27,043 nt of DNA from Candidatus Methanolliviera sp. GoM_oil (lineage in GTDB: Archaea > Halobacteriota > Methanoliparia > Methanoliparales > Methanoliparaceae): assembly GCA_902158735.1 (NCBI GenBank), contig CABGHG010000005.1, forward strand, positions 1 to 27,043, written 5' to 3'. The notes under the pieces are model-generated. The model was not told where the DNA came from, did no database searches, and worked only from the letters and a program-made list of their open reading frames with translations. Of this stretch, positions 15,658 through 23,094 are shown in pieces. Made by a program: the position numbers and the translations under genes. The stretch's first letter is position 1, and every line of letters starts with the position of its first letter.

Positions 15658-16113
15658 TTAAATCTCTCCCAATTCTATCTCCATCAGGTCTTTTCTAAGA
15701 TATTTTGGTACCTCTTCTTGACTCACCATGATCAGTGCATCCGTTGGACACGCCTTCACACATTCCGGGTCACCACCGCACATATCGCATATCAGTGCCG
15801 TCTTTTTAGGGTGAATATTTATGGCACCATAGGGGCAAACCTCTGCGCACCAGCCACATCCATCACATTTCTCTTCATCCACCTCGATGACTCCATCTTC
15901 TCGTTGGGTTAGAGCCCTACTCGGACACTGTGGCACGCAGAGAGGCTCTTCACACATCCTGCATGCCGCGGCGATATCTGCAAATCCCAGACGAACCGTT
16001 CTTATCCTCGATTTGAGCGGGTTAAAGACGCCTTCCTTATGCCAAGAACATATAATCTCACATAGCCCGCACCCGATACATCTATTCGTATCTGAAAATA
16101 TAAATTTGACCAA
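15658..16113 (-). CDS. Four-cluster ferredoxin, HycB/BamC-like
   Basis: Electron-transfer partner of the AOR-family protein. 151 aa with 16 cysteines in four [4Fe-4S] motifs: 12-22 (CIGCGLCEIIC), 51-63 (CRMCEEPLCVPQC), 83-93 (CDGCGWCAEVC) and 109-122 (CDMCGGDPECVKAC and preceding residues). This HycB/CooF pattern is the one found beside AOR enzymes and BamB. Start is TTG 16113 behind GGGAGTGA, which overlaps the AOR stop; the nearby ATG is followed at once by a stop. The gene abuts the HdrC-HdrB gene with no gap. Confidence 0.93.
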   Translation of the reverse strand: MVKFIFSDTNRCIGCGLCEIICSWHKEGVFNPLKSRIRTVRLGFADIAAACRMCEEPLCVPQCPSRALTQREDGVIEVDEEKCDGCGWCAEVCPYGAINIHPKKTALICDMCGGDPECVKACPTDALIMVSQEEVPKYLRKDLMEIELGEI

Positions 16114-16119
16114 TTTACA

Positions 16120-17700
16120 TCACTCCCTCTCGCCTTTGGAACCTTCTTCAGTCCATCCCATAGAACGATAATAATCCAATCTCTTCTGTAAAAACGCTTC
16201 TTCTCCTAAAAAATTTTCCATGATCCTCTGTGGGAGGGTGTCATCATCCATCTTCCAGCCCTGCCTTATATTGAACTCTCGTTTGATGTCATTTATTTTA
16301 TCTTTCATCTCGCCGAGTCTCTCTCTATCCGTTTCTCCGCCAACAGCCGCGCACAATCGATAGAGATCCTCCTTAGAATATGCTTCGTATGCCTTTGGAT
16401 ATACCATCATCATCTTTAGGAGATTGGATGTGTCATAATCTTTTCCCCCATAGTATGATCCGCTATGAGAAATCGCCGTTCCAAAGGCAATATTCTCGTC
16501 TGTGAACGTATCTATGCTTAATTCTGCCCCTTTTGAATGCATGGCACTATTCTCCGCACCAAATTTCTTCGCCGCAGCTTTTACGCCTTCAGAGAATATG
16601 CTTTTGCCCTTGGAAATCTCCTCTATGAACTTTAGAAGCTCTTCTTTCTTCCCAAATCCCATCTCAAACCCTATCTCACCTCCTCTCTCCTTCAGTTCGT
16701 TGGCAAATGCTGCGACTACGGCCACCGAACGAGGATCCATACCTAATGTGTGGCAGAGATATTCTGCTTTTATGACCGTATCGGGATCGTATATGCCATT
16801 TAAGAGTCCTATCGAAATCCCACCGATTGTAATTGGCGATACTATACCATCAGATTGGCATAGCGTCTTACATGCCACCGGACAATGCTGAAATGATATT
16901 TTCTTGAGCTCTCGCTCCTTTAAACCGCCTATTAGCTTTTTCACATTAGATTCAGAAGAAGCTCCCTTAAAATTGTTCGCCGGAAGTCTATCCCTTGCAT
17001 TGTAAGCCCAATCCAGATCATAAACAAAGGATTCTTCCATCTTTTTAGAGAGCATTTTATACATCTCCAAAATTGTGGCGGGATCTTTGGGTCTTATATC
17101 ATTAGACCCCTTTATTGCTATCGCTTTTAATCTCTTTGATCCCATCACTGCCCCAAGCCCAGATCCAGAATACTGGAAATCGCCGTATATTGTGGCGTAT
17201 CTAACCTTATTCTCTCCTGCTTGACCAATAGAGATCACGCCCAAAGATTGATCGTTCATCGCCTCTTTAATCTTCTCCTCGGTTTTCCACGGGCTTAATC
17301 CCAGCAGTTCATCTGCTCTTTTTATGGTGCAGACCCCATCATCCATATATAAGTAAACCGGCCTCTCCGAAACGCCTCTGATTACAATAGACGCGTATCC
17401 GGCCCGACTCATCTGATTTCCAAATGCCCCAAATAGATAATCTTCCCCAAAATAGCCCGTTAAGGGGGATTTTGAGAATATTCCAATACCGCTGGCGGCT
17501 GGTATGGGTAGGCCAGCAAACGGACCGCTCGTTATTATCAAAACATTCTCAGGCCCCATCGCGTCCACATCACCCCTTATATGTTTGTTGAGCATATATG
17601 CCCCGAGACCTCCGCCGATATACTCTCTCTCCCATTCATCCTTCTTGGTATGAATGCTTCCCGATCTTAAATCGACCATCAACGCCATGCCATCTCTCAT
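16120..17700 (-). CDS. Divergent aldehyde:ferredoxin oxidoreductase (AOR) family protein
   Basis: 526 aa from ATG 17700, chosen for AAGGAG 10 bp upstream; the frame opens 12 codons earlier (17736) without a good ribosome-binding site. Seen: N-terminal GSIHT...YIGGGLGAYMLNKHI, ITSGPFAGLPIPAASG, FSKSPLTGYFGE, RAGYASIVIRG and the pterin-binding GSGLGAVMGSKRLKAI, all AOR-family. Departures, aligned by eye to Pyrococcus AOR: the CxxCxxxC cluster site reads FQHCPVAC (first Cys replaced by Phe; Cys273 and 277 kept; extra Cys281), the fourth ligand position in DTSNLL is Leu, and the catalytic PEYET segment reads SPITIGG (no Glu). The C-terminal KGAEL...AISHSGS region is kept. So tungstopterin binding looks possible, but cluster binding and classical aldehyde chemistry are doubtful. 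Substrate unknown. Shorter than typical AOR (about 600 aa). First gene of the Hdr operon. Confidence 0.88.
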   Translation of the reverse strand: MRDGMALMVDLRSGSIHTKKDEWEREYIGGGLGAYMLNKHIRGDVDAMGPENVLIITSGPFAGLPIPAASGIGIFSKSPLTGYFGEDYLFGAFGNQMSRAGYASIVIRGVSERPVYLYMDDGVCTIKRADELLGLSPWKTEEKIKEAMNDQSLGVISIGQAGENKVRYATIYGDFQYSGSGLGAVMGSKRLKAIAIKGSNDIRPKDPATILEMYKMLSKKMEESFVYDLDWAYNARDRLPANNFKGASSESNVKKLIGGLKERELKKISFQHCPVACKTLCQSDGIVSPITIGGISIGLLNGIYDPDTVIKAEYLCHTLGMDPRSVAVVAAFANELKERGGEIGFEMGFGKKEELLKFIEEISKGKSIFSEGVKAAAKKFGAENSAMHSKGAELSIDTFTDENIAFGTAISHSGSYYGGKDYDTSNLLKMMMVYPKAYEAYSKEDLYRLCAAVGGETDRERLGEMKDKINDIKREFNIRQGWKMDDDTLPQRIMENFLGEEAFLQKRLDYYRSMGWTEEGSKGERE

Positions 17701-17774
17701 AATAGTACTCCTTATTGAACATTTGGATAGGTTCATGATTTCGTATAGTGAACTACCCCACCCTTACGGATGAG

Positions 17775-17826
17775 GTCCTCAAAAACCTCCGGTTTTTGGG
17801 ATACGCAAATCGAAGATTTGCGACTA
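17775..17826. repeat. Double-hairpin repeat copy within relic B
   Basis: CAAAAACC-TCC-GGTTTTTG followed by CGCAAATC-GAA-GATTTGCG. Arms differ from the 6511-6557 copy, but changes are compensated on both sides of the stems, so the pairing is preserved. Confidence 0.75.
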
Positions 17827-18042
17827 CTTCCTGGTTCACCGATTTTACCAAAATCTCCGCAGGCTTTCAATTCGGACAGTCCCTGCCCTACATACTTTCT
17901 ATCTCAAATCTCATCCACAAGAACAAGAGAAGAGAATTGAGCCTTCGAGTTTTACATCCAAAGGTTTTGTTGGAAAACCTCTTCCTCTGGTATATGAGCG
18001 TAAGTGTGGATTTAGAGGATTTAAAGGTTTTGGTTCATCATC

Positions 18043-18061
18043 CCTGCCTGCGGCAGGCAGG
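18043..18061. repeat. Perfect 9-bp-arm palindrome
   Basis: CCTGCCTGC-G-GCAGGCAGG near the right end of relic B; strong G/C hairpin in an A/T-rich region. It is absent from relic A. Confidence 0.8.
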
Positions 18062-18131
18062 CCCACCCTCACGGATGGGGTCTTCAAAGGTGATAAATTT
18101 GTTTCGCACACCAACCGAAGATTTATGATAC

Positions 18132-18142
18132 AGTTTATATAA
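18132..18142 (+). promoter_or_regulatory. TATA box of the polyferredoxin operon
   Basis: AGTTTATATAAG is a near-consensus archaeal TATA box. Transcription would start near 18163, leaving a leader of about 27 nt with the Shine-Dalgarno sequence GGGAGGT at 18176-18182 before ATG 18190. Confidence 0.65.
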
Positions 18143-18189
18143 GAGAATATGTGAATCGGATGACATTAGATAAAAGGGAGGTCTCGTAG

Positions 18190-19263
18190 ATGAGAGGCGA
18201 ACCAGTCAAAGTTACTCAAGGTGAAAGAGCCGTTGTTGCGAGGAAGATGTATTTTCGTGAACACGAGCTTATAAGGGACGCAGAGAAGTGCGTTGGGTGT
18301 GGAACCTGTGTTGCTGTCTGTCCAGAAGAGGCGATGACGTTAAAACCGCCGATTGTAGAGGATGGAAGGCTTAAAAAGCGGGCAGTCGTTGATATAGATG
18401 AGAAGAAGTGCGCCTTCTGTGGCGTATGCTCTGACATCTGTTATTTCAATGCGATAACGTTCAAGATAGACGGAGAAGAGAGAGGAAGCGTATTGGAGGA
18501 AGATTTTCCAAAATTGATTAAGGAGGTCATCTGGAACGAAGCCTTATGTGATCCCACCTGCAACCTCTGTGAGATGTCCTGTCCCACAGGCGCAATAGAG
18601 ATAGGGGAGGATAAAGAGAGGCCGTATGAGGCGATAACAGTTGAAATGCCAGAAGAGGCTTATGATTTACGCGAAAAATGCAATGAGTTCTTCGATGCGG
18701 GGAAAGGGTACGACGAATTTATGAAACTCGTTGAGATATATCCAGAGAAGAAGATAAAGATTAAAAAAGCAGAAAAATACCACAGATCTTTCAATTTTGA
18801 TGAAGGAAAGTGCATCGCGTGCGGTTGGTGCCAGGGAGTCTGCCCAAACGGAGCGATAGTCCAGAAGGGGATGTATGAAGGCAGGATAGTCATCAAGACA
18901 GAAAAATGCCCAGAGGACTGCAGGGTTTGCATAGATGTCTGCCCATGCAAGGCGATCTATGGAAGCCCCGTGGAGGTTAATTCTGCTTACTGTATGTTAT
19001 GCGGGGCGTGTGTGGAGGCATGCCCGGAGAAGGTGATCGAGATTAAAAGGGAGAAGATCATCTACAGTCATGCCCATGCTGGTACCTGGTTTAGAGCAAT
19101 GGGAAATTTGACGAATGAGATAGCTTATGCAAAGGAATTCTATTCGAGGGGCATAAACAAGATGATAGAATCTATAAAGTCACAGATAGAAGCAGGATCA
19201 AAGATAGAAGGTATAGAATCAAAGATGGAAGATACGGAATCAAAGATAGAAGGAGGAATCTGA
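18190..19263 (+). CDS. Six-cluster polyferredoxin
   Basis: Electron-wire protein with six [4Fe-4S] motifs. 357 aa; cysteine groups at 34-44, 74-84, 120-131 (CDPTCNLCEMSC, unusual spacing), 208-218, 240-251 (CPEDCRVCIDVC) and 268-278. Between clusters 3 and 4 lies a cysteine-poor linker (about 140-205), so the protein is two ferredoxin blocks joined. The C-terminal 30 residues are low-complexity heptads (SKIEGIE-SKMEDTE-SKIEGGI) encoded by three tandem 21-bp repeats. ATG 18190 has GGGAGGT 8 bp upstream. The next gene, HdrA-like, follows after 1 bp. It probably exchanges electrons with the short HdrA-like protein; any link to the divergent AOR-Hdr operon is inferred from position only. Confidence 0.92.
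   Translation: MRGEPVKVTQGERAVVARKMYFREHELIRDAEKCVGCGTCVAVCPEEAMTLKPPIVEDGRLKKRAVVDIDEKKCAFCGVCSDICYFNAITFKIDGEERGSVLEEDFPKLIKEVIWNEALCDPTCNLCEMSCPTGAIEIGEDKERPYEAITVEMPEEAYDLREKCNEFFDAGKGYDEFMKLVEIYPEKKIKIKKAEKYHRSFNFDEGKCIACGWCQGVCPNGAIVQKGMYEGRIVIKTEKCPEDCRVCIDVCPCKAIYGSPVEVNSAYCMLCGACVEACPEKVIEIKREKIIYSHAHAGTWFRAMGNLTNEIAYAKEFYSRGINKMIESIKSQIEAGSKIEGIESKMEDTESKIEGGI
19196..19258 (+). repeat. Three tandem 21-bp repeats at the polyferredoxin 3' end
   Basis: Units start at 19196, 19217 and 19238 with core ATCAAAGATAGAAG, each encoding one seven-residue unit. The third unit also contains the AGGAGG Shine-Dalgarno sequence of the downstream gene (19250-19256). Confidence 0.8.
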
Positions 19264-19264
19264 T

Positions 19265-20530
19265 TTGAGATCGTTCGATGCGCTGGTCGTTGGTGGTGGC
19301 GTCTCCGGAATAAGAGCTGCACTAGATCTCGCCGGGATGAACTATAACGTTTGTCTTGTGGAGAAAGAGCCTTTTATTGGTGGTAAGGTAGCAAAGATTA
19401 CGAAGACGTTTCCAAATTTGGAGAATCCGAGAGAGAGTCTTGTAAACAATATGGAAGATCTAGAGGGTAATCCGAATATAGAATTAATGACGAATACACA
19501 GGTTTTGGGGTGTGACGGGTCGTTGAATAATTTTTCGACCAAAGTTCTCCATAAGGCGAGGTTCGTAAATGACAGCTGTGACGCCTGTGGGAAGTGTATA
19601 GAAGTATGCCCAGAGGAAATTCCAAACGCGTTCAACGGAAATTTGGACACGAGAAAGGCGATTTATATCCCTTTTTCGCAGGCAGTTCCAAAGATATATG
19701 CTATAGATGAGGAGGGCTGTACGAAGTGTGAAGAATGTGTGAAGGTCTGTCCGAAGGATGCTATCGATCTAAATATGAAAGGTAGAGAAGAAGAGATTGG
19801 GGCAAAGACTGTTATTCTGGCAACAGGTTACGATCTATTTGAACCAGTGGGGATCTATGGGTATGGGGCTTATGAAGATGTTATCACATCCATGCAGCTT
19901 ATAAGAATGTCAGATACAGATGGCCCCACTGGAGGAAAGATATCGAGGCCTTCCGACGGAAAAGAAGCGAAGGATGTGGGATTCATACTCTGCGCCGGCA
20001 GCAGGGATATCAATTACAACCCATACTGCAGTAATTATTGCTGTACGTTTACGATAAAGAATGCTCTCGAGCTCAAGGAGGCAGATCCAACGAGAAACGT
20101 CTACGTCATCTATATGGACATAAGGACCCCGTTCAAAGGCGCCGAGGAGCTTTACAGAAAGGCGAGAGAGAGTGGCGTGAAGTTTCTCAGGGGAAGGCCG
20201 GCAACTGTAAAAGAGGATGATGGGAAGCTATTGGTCAGTTTCTTCGAGAACTTTATAGATAAAGAGTTGGAGCTTAATTTGGATCTTCTCGTCCTGGCTG
20301 AGGCATCATTGCCGTCCAAAGACTCAAAAGATCTTGCAAAATTATTTGGGATTGATACGGATGATTACGGTTTCTTTACCGAGAAGAATTCGAGATTGGC
20401 CCCCATCGAAACTAAAAGAGAGGGTATACTGATATGTGGGTGTGCACAGGGATTAAAGGATATATCTTTGAGTGTCTCTCAGGGTTCTGCCGCGGCAGCA
20501 AAGGCATCCGCCTTACTATCCAGACTTTAA
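19265..20530 (+). CDS. Short HdrA-like flavoprotein lacking the cysteine loop
   Basis: 421 aa, similar to the N-terminal half of the 999-aa HdrA at 11547-14546. Seen: FAD motif VVGGGVSGI (residues 8-16), GGKVAKITKTFPNL, two inserted ferredoxin clusters (CDACGKCIEVCP; CTKCEECVKVCP), CAGSRD...PYCSNYCC, and a C-terminal FAD motif near GILICGCAQ. Where HdrA has DCxxC (here FPNLENPRESLV) both cysteines are gone, and the CHCG N-terminal domain and C-terminal ferredoxin are absent. Start is TTG 19265 with AGGAGG 8 bp upstream; the nearest ATG is out of frame. Likely cotranscribed with the polyferredoxin 1 bp upstream. Probably an electron-transfer flavoprotein; whether it bifurcates is unknown. Confidence 0.9.
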   Translation: MRSFDALVVGGGVSGIRAALDLAGMNYNVCLVEKEPFIGGKVAKITKTFPNLENPRESLVNNMEDLEGNPNIELMTNTQVLGCDGSLNNFSTKVLHKARFVNDSCDACGKCIEVCPEEIPNAFNGNLDTRKAIYIPFSQAVPKIYAIDEEGCTKCEECVKVCPKDAIDLNMKGREEEIGAKTVILATGYDLFEPVGIYGYGAYEDVITSMQLIRMSDTDGPTGGKISRPSDGKEAKDVGFILCAGSRDINYNPYCSNYCCTFTIKNALELKEADPTRNVYVIYMDIRTPFKGAEELYRKARESGVKFLRGRPATVKEDDGKLLVSFFENFIDKELELNLDLLVLAEASLPSKDSKDLAKLFGIDTDDYGFFTEKNSRLAPIETKREGILICGCAQGLKDISLSVSQGSAAAAKASALLSRL

Positions 20531-20531
20531 G

Positions 20532-20545
20532 TGCCTCCGAAGGCA
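20532..20545 (+). terminator. Small hairpin after the HdrA-like gene
   Basis: TGCCT-CCGA-AGGCA directly after the stop codon, followed by GTTGGGTTTT. A possible transcript end between this operon and asd. Confidence 0.35.
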
Positions 20546-20581
20546 TCGTTGGGTTTTAGATAAAAGGCGGGAGATGAATAA

Positions 20582-21616
20582 TTGAAGAAGAAAGTCGCAA
20601 TCCTCGGTGCAACAGGTGCGGTCGGACAGCGATTCGTCCAACTTTTGGAGGATCACCCATGGTTTGAGATCGAGTGTCTGGCCGCATCCGAACGGAGCGT
20701 AGGAAAGAGATATAAAGACGCGAGACCCTGGAGACTCGATACGGAGATACCGAAGGATCTTGCAGAGAAAGAAGTTCTTCCGATGGATCCAAGAAAGATC
20801 GATGCAGATCTGGTGTTTTCGGCGCTTCCGGCAGATCTGGCGGGGAAGATAGAGTCTAATTTTGCAAAAGGTGGGTTCGCCCTTTCGAGCAACGCGAGCG
20901 CCAACAGAATGAAAGAAGATGTCCCGCTCATCATTCCAGAGGTGAACAAAGAGCATCTGGGTCTTATAGATCTTCAAAGGAAGAAGAGGGGATGGAATGG
21001 CTTTATAATAACTAATCCAAATTGTTCGACGATCGCGATGGTGCCGACGTTTAAACCACTGATGAAATTTGATATCGAAGAGATACGGGTTTCCACGATG
21101 CAGGCGGTATCTGGAGCAGGATATGAGGGTATTTCATCGATGAGTATCCTGGATAACGTGGTTCCATATATAGGCGGAGAGGAGGAGAAGATGGAGACAG
21201 AACCGCTGAAGTTGCTTGGTGGATTCGACGGAGAGAAGGTAAAGAACGCGAAGATAAAGATCAGCGCGAGTTGCCACAGGGTTCCGGTGATAGATGGTCA
21301 TATGGAGGCGATCTGGATAAGGACTAAGGAGAAGATATCAGCCGAAGACGTGAAGAGGGAGTTTTTGAGTTTCGATCCCGGATTGAAAGATCTACCCTCT
21401 GAACCGGAGAAGGTGATATATCTTCATGATGATGAGGATAGGCCACAGACCAGGTTGGATAGAAATATGGGCAAAGGGATGACGATATCCGTTGGTAGGG
21501 TAAGGGAAGACTTCGACGGGATAAAGTACATAACTCTTGGTCATAACACGGTGAGGGGGGCGGCGGGGGCGGCGATCCTAAACGGCGAACTTCTCGTGAA
21601 GGAGGGGTTCATCTAA
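20582..21616 (+). CDS. asd: Aspartate-semialdehyde dehydrogenase
   Basis: Reduces aspartyl phosphate to aspartate semialdehyde with NADPH, feeding lysine, threonine and methionine synthesis. 344 aa. Seen: NADP-binding GATGAVGQRF (residues 9-18), nucleophile Cys148 in NPNCSTIA, catalytic His240 in VPVIDGH, and the archaeal/fungal-type spacing. Start is TTG 20582 (product MKKKVAILGATG) behind GGCGGGAG; the ATG at 20574 opens only a three-codon frame that ends across the TTG. The last 39 bp overlap the convergent taw3 gene. Confidence 0.95.
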   Translation: MKKKVAILGATGAVGQRFVQLLEDHPWFEIECLAASERSVGKRYKDARPWRLDTEIPKDLAEKEVLPMDPRKIDADLVFSALPADLAGKIESNFAKGGFALSSNASANRMKEDVPLIIPEVNKEHLGLIDLQRKKRGWNGFIITNPNCSTIAMVPTFKPLMKFDIEEIRVSTMQAVSGAGYEGISSMSILDNVVPYIGGEEEKMETEPLKLLGGFDGEKVKNAKIKISASCHRVPVIDGHMEAIWIRTKEKISAEDVKREFLSFDPGLKDLPSEPEKVIYLHDDEDRPQTRLDRNMGKGMTISVGRVREDFDGIKYITLGHNTVRGAAGAAILNGELLVKEGFI

Positions 21617-22171
21617 CCTCTCGTTCAACCTTTCAATCTTTCTTTGAGATATATCAAACTTTATATTTGCACATTCTATTAAGACCTCTAAATAATCCTC
21701 GCCTATGATATTTATGCCGTCTTTGGCGACGATCGTCTCGATGACTTCGGTGCTGTTCATCTCCACGGTTATCTTATCTTCTCCAATCGATTTTATCCCG
21801 GATCTCTTAAAGCCAGATTCGACCGCGATCTTCAAAAGTTCTTTGGCGTGCTCAATATCTTTGCAGACGACGTGAATGATCGGGGGATTTAGGATGAACC
21901 ACCCGTCTCTCTTGCATCTCTCGATCGCGTTTAATACCTCTTTTTTCTCAACTCTTCTATGCCATCTTCCAGCAAATACAGCATTTCTCTTATCGCCGAT
22001 CTTTGGAAGATCTATGATGATCACTCTGCCAGAACAACTCGAAACCGTGTAAAGATAGGAAAATTTATTGATTCTATCAAGCGTTGGGATGATCCTCTCG
22101 TCCACCAGACCTTCCCCCATCCTCTCGTTCAATCTTTTTAAAATATTGCCCTTCTTCTCTTTCCAATTCAT
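21578..22171 (-). CDS. taw3: tRNA(Phe) 7-(3-amino-3-carboxypropyl)wyosine37-N4-methyltransferase, Taw3/TYW3 family
   Basis: SAM-dependent methylation step of wyosine synthesis at position 37 of tRNA-Phe. 197 aa, normal size. Seen: YTVSSCSGRV (conserved SSCSGR motif, residues 37-46), FAGRWHR, and GWFILNPPIIHVVCKD, typical of TYW3. Start ATG 22171 behind AGAAGG. It follows purQ by 6 bp in the same operon. The C-terminal KIERLNERLDEPLLHEKF resembles the N-terminal ILKRLNERMGEGLVDER, and the DNA shares CCTCTCGTTCAA; the C-terminus overlaps asd. Its pathway partner taw1 lies at 7078-7998. Confidence 0.94.
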   Translation of the reverse strand: MNWKEKKGNILKRLNERMGEGLVDERIIPTLDRINKFSYLYTVSSCSGRVIIIDLPKIGDKRNAVFAGRWHRRVEKKEVLNAIERCKRDGWFILNPPIIHVVCKDIEHAKELLKIAVESGFKRSGIKSIGEDKITVEMNSTEVIETIVAKDGINIIGEDYLEVLIECANIKFDISQRKIERLNERLDEPLLHEKFAV

Positions 22172-22177
22172 CCTTCT

Positions 22178-22972
22178 CTACTTATCAATATAATCCAAAA
22201 TAGATTTAAAAAGTGACATTCCATCCCCATAGACACCCCTATAATTTCTTGTCCAATCCGGATGTGTATAGGAGTAGAAGACCCTCTCCGGGTGTGGCAT
22301 GAGCCCAAAGACGTTCCCCCGTTCGTTACATATTCCTGCTATGTTGTATATAGAACCGTTCGGGTTCCATGGGTATCCTGCATAATCTCCTTTACTGTCT
22401 GTATATCTAAAGACGATCTGATCGTTCTCGATCATCTTCTCTAATATATCTTCATCCCTAAAGACGAGCTTTCCCTCGGCGTGTGCACTCGGAAAGACCA
22501 CTATCTTATCTCTTGCATATCTCCTCGTGAATATACACTTTCCACCATTCACATGCCTCAATAATGTGGGCCTGCATTCGAATAGATTTGAATCATTTAC
22601 GGTAAGTGCCGCCTTTTTTTCCTCAGATAATGCCGCTCCAATCCCAGGTAGAACACCAAGCTCGACCAATACCTGAAACCCGTTGCATATTCCTCCCAAC
22701 AGTTTATCCTCTTCGATGAATTCGATTATCTCCTTCTTTAATTTACTTAGCCTCGAAGCGAATATCGCCCCTGCACGTACGTAATCGCCGGAAGAGAAGC
22801 CGCCAGGTATTATAACACACGCGTAATCTCCTAAGAATCGATCTTCTTCGCTCTCTCTCAAGATCTGCTTTATATGAACGAACTCAACGTCTCCTTTAAG
22901 CCTTTTAAACGCCAAAAACGTCTCCCATTCGCAATTTGTCCCTTCCATCCTTAATACGCATATCTTTGCCAT
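22178..22972 (-). CDS. purQ: Phosphoribosylformylglycinamidine synthase, glutaminase subunit
   Basis: Supplies ammonia from glutamine to PurL in purine synthesis. 264 aa, class I glutamine amidotransferase. Seen: VIIPGGFSSGDY with oxyanion region, nucleophile Cys96 in GGICNGFQ, and the catalytic His in LMPHPERVFY. Start ATG 22972; a minus-strand CATAAATAAACC box lies about 20-28 bp upstream, so the transcript may be leaderless or nearly so. purL and purS are not in the window. Followed by taw3. Confidence 0.95.
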   Translation of the reverse strand: MAKICVLRMEGTNCEWETFLAFKRLKGDVEFVHIKQILRESEEDRFLGDYACVIIPGGFSSGDYVRAGAIFASRLSKLKKEIIEFIEEDKLLGGICNGFQVLVELGVLPGIGAALSEEKKAALTVNDSNLFECRPTLLRHVNGGKCIFTRRYARDKIVVFPSAHAEGKLVFRDEDILEKMIENDQIVFRYTDSKGDYAGYPWNPNGSIYNIAGICNERGNVFGLMPHPERVFYSYTHPDWTRNYRGVYGDGMSLFKSILDYIDK

Positions 22973-23094
22973 GAGAAACCTACCGGTTTATTTATGGGAT
23001 TCATTCATGATAAAACTCTTCAATTCTTTGGGATGTTTTGCAATATCTCATTCTTTTGCACAGTCGGCGATCAATTATATTTGAAGAGAGTATA

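Larger units (their letters stand above)
17748..18090. mobile_element. Non-coding IS200/IS605-like relic B
   Basis: Begins GTGAACTACCCC and shares the ordered blocks listed for relic A (6242-6557). Compared with A, a double hairpin (17775-17826) is inserted inside the left-end hairpin region, before TTCCTGGTTCACC. Both ends carry a similar hairpin-like direct repeat: CCACCCTTACGGATGAGGTC (17757-17776) and CCACCCTCACGGATGGGGTC (18063-18082). A perfect palindrome lies at 18043-18061. No transposase frame; the open frame over it (17748-18128) has no recognisable domain. It fills most of the divergent promoter region of the two redox operons. Confidence 0.45.

Noticed and set aside
16120..17700. 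BamB (benzoyl-CoA reductase catalytic subunit)
   Set aside because: Gene order fits, but the protein is about 120 residues shorter than BamB, lacks the BamB tungsten-ligating Cys region as I recall it, and no aromatic-degradation genes are near. Kept only as a structural analogy.
17748..18128. 126-aa open frame over relic B
   Set aside because: It starts in the element's terminal GTGAACTACCCC and runs through hairpins; no domain, and relic A does not keep the frame.
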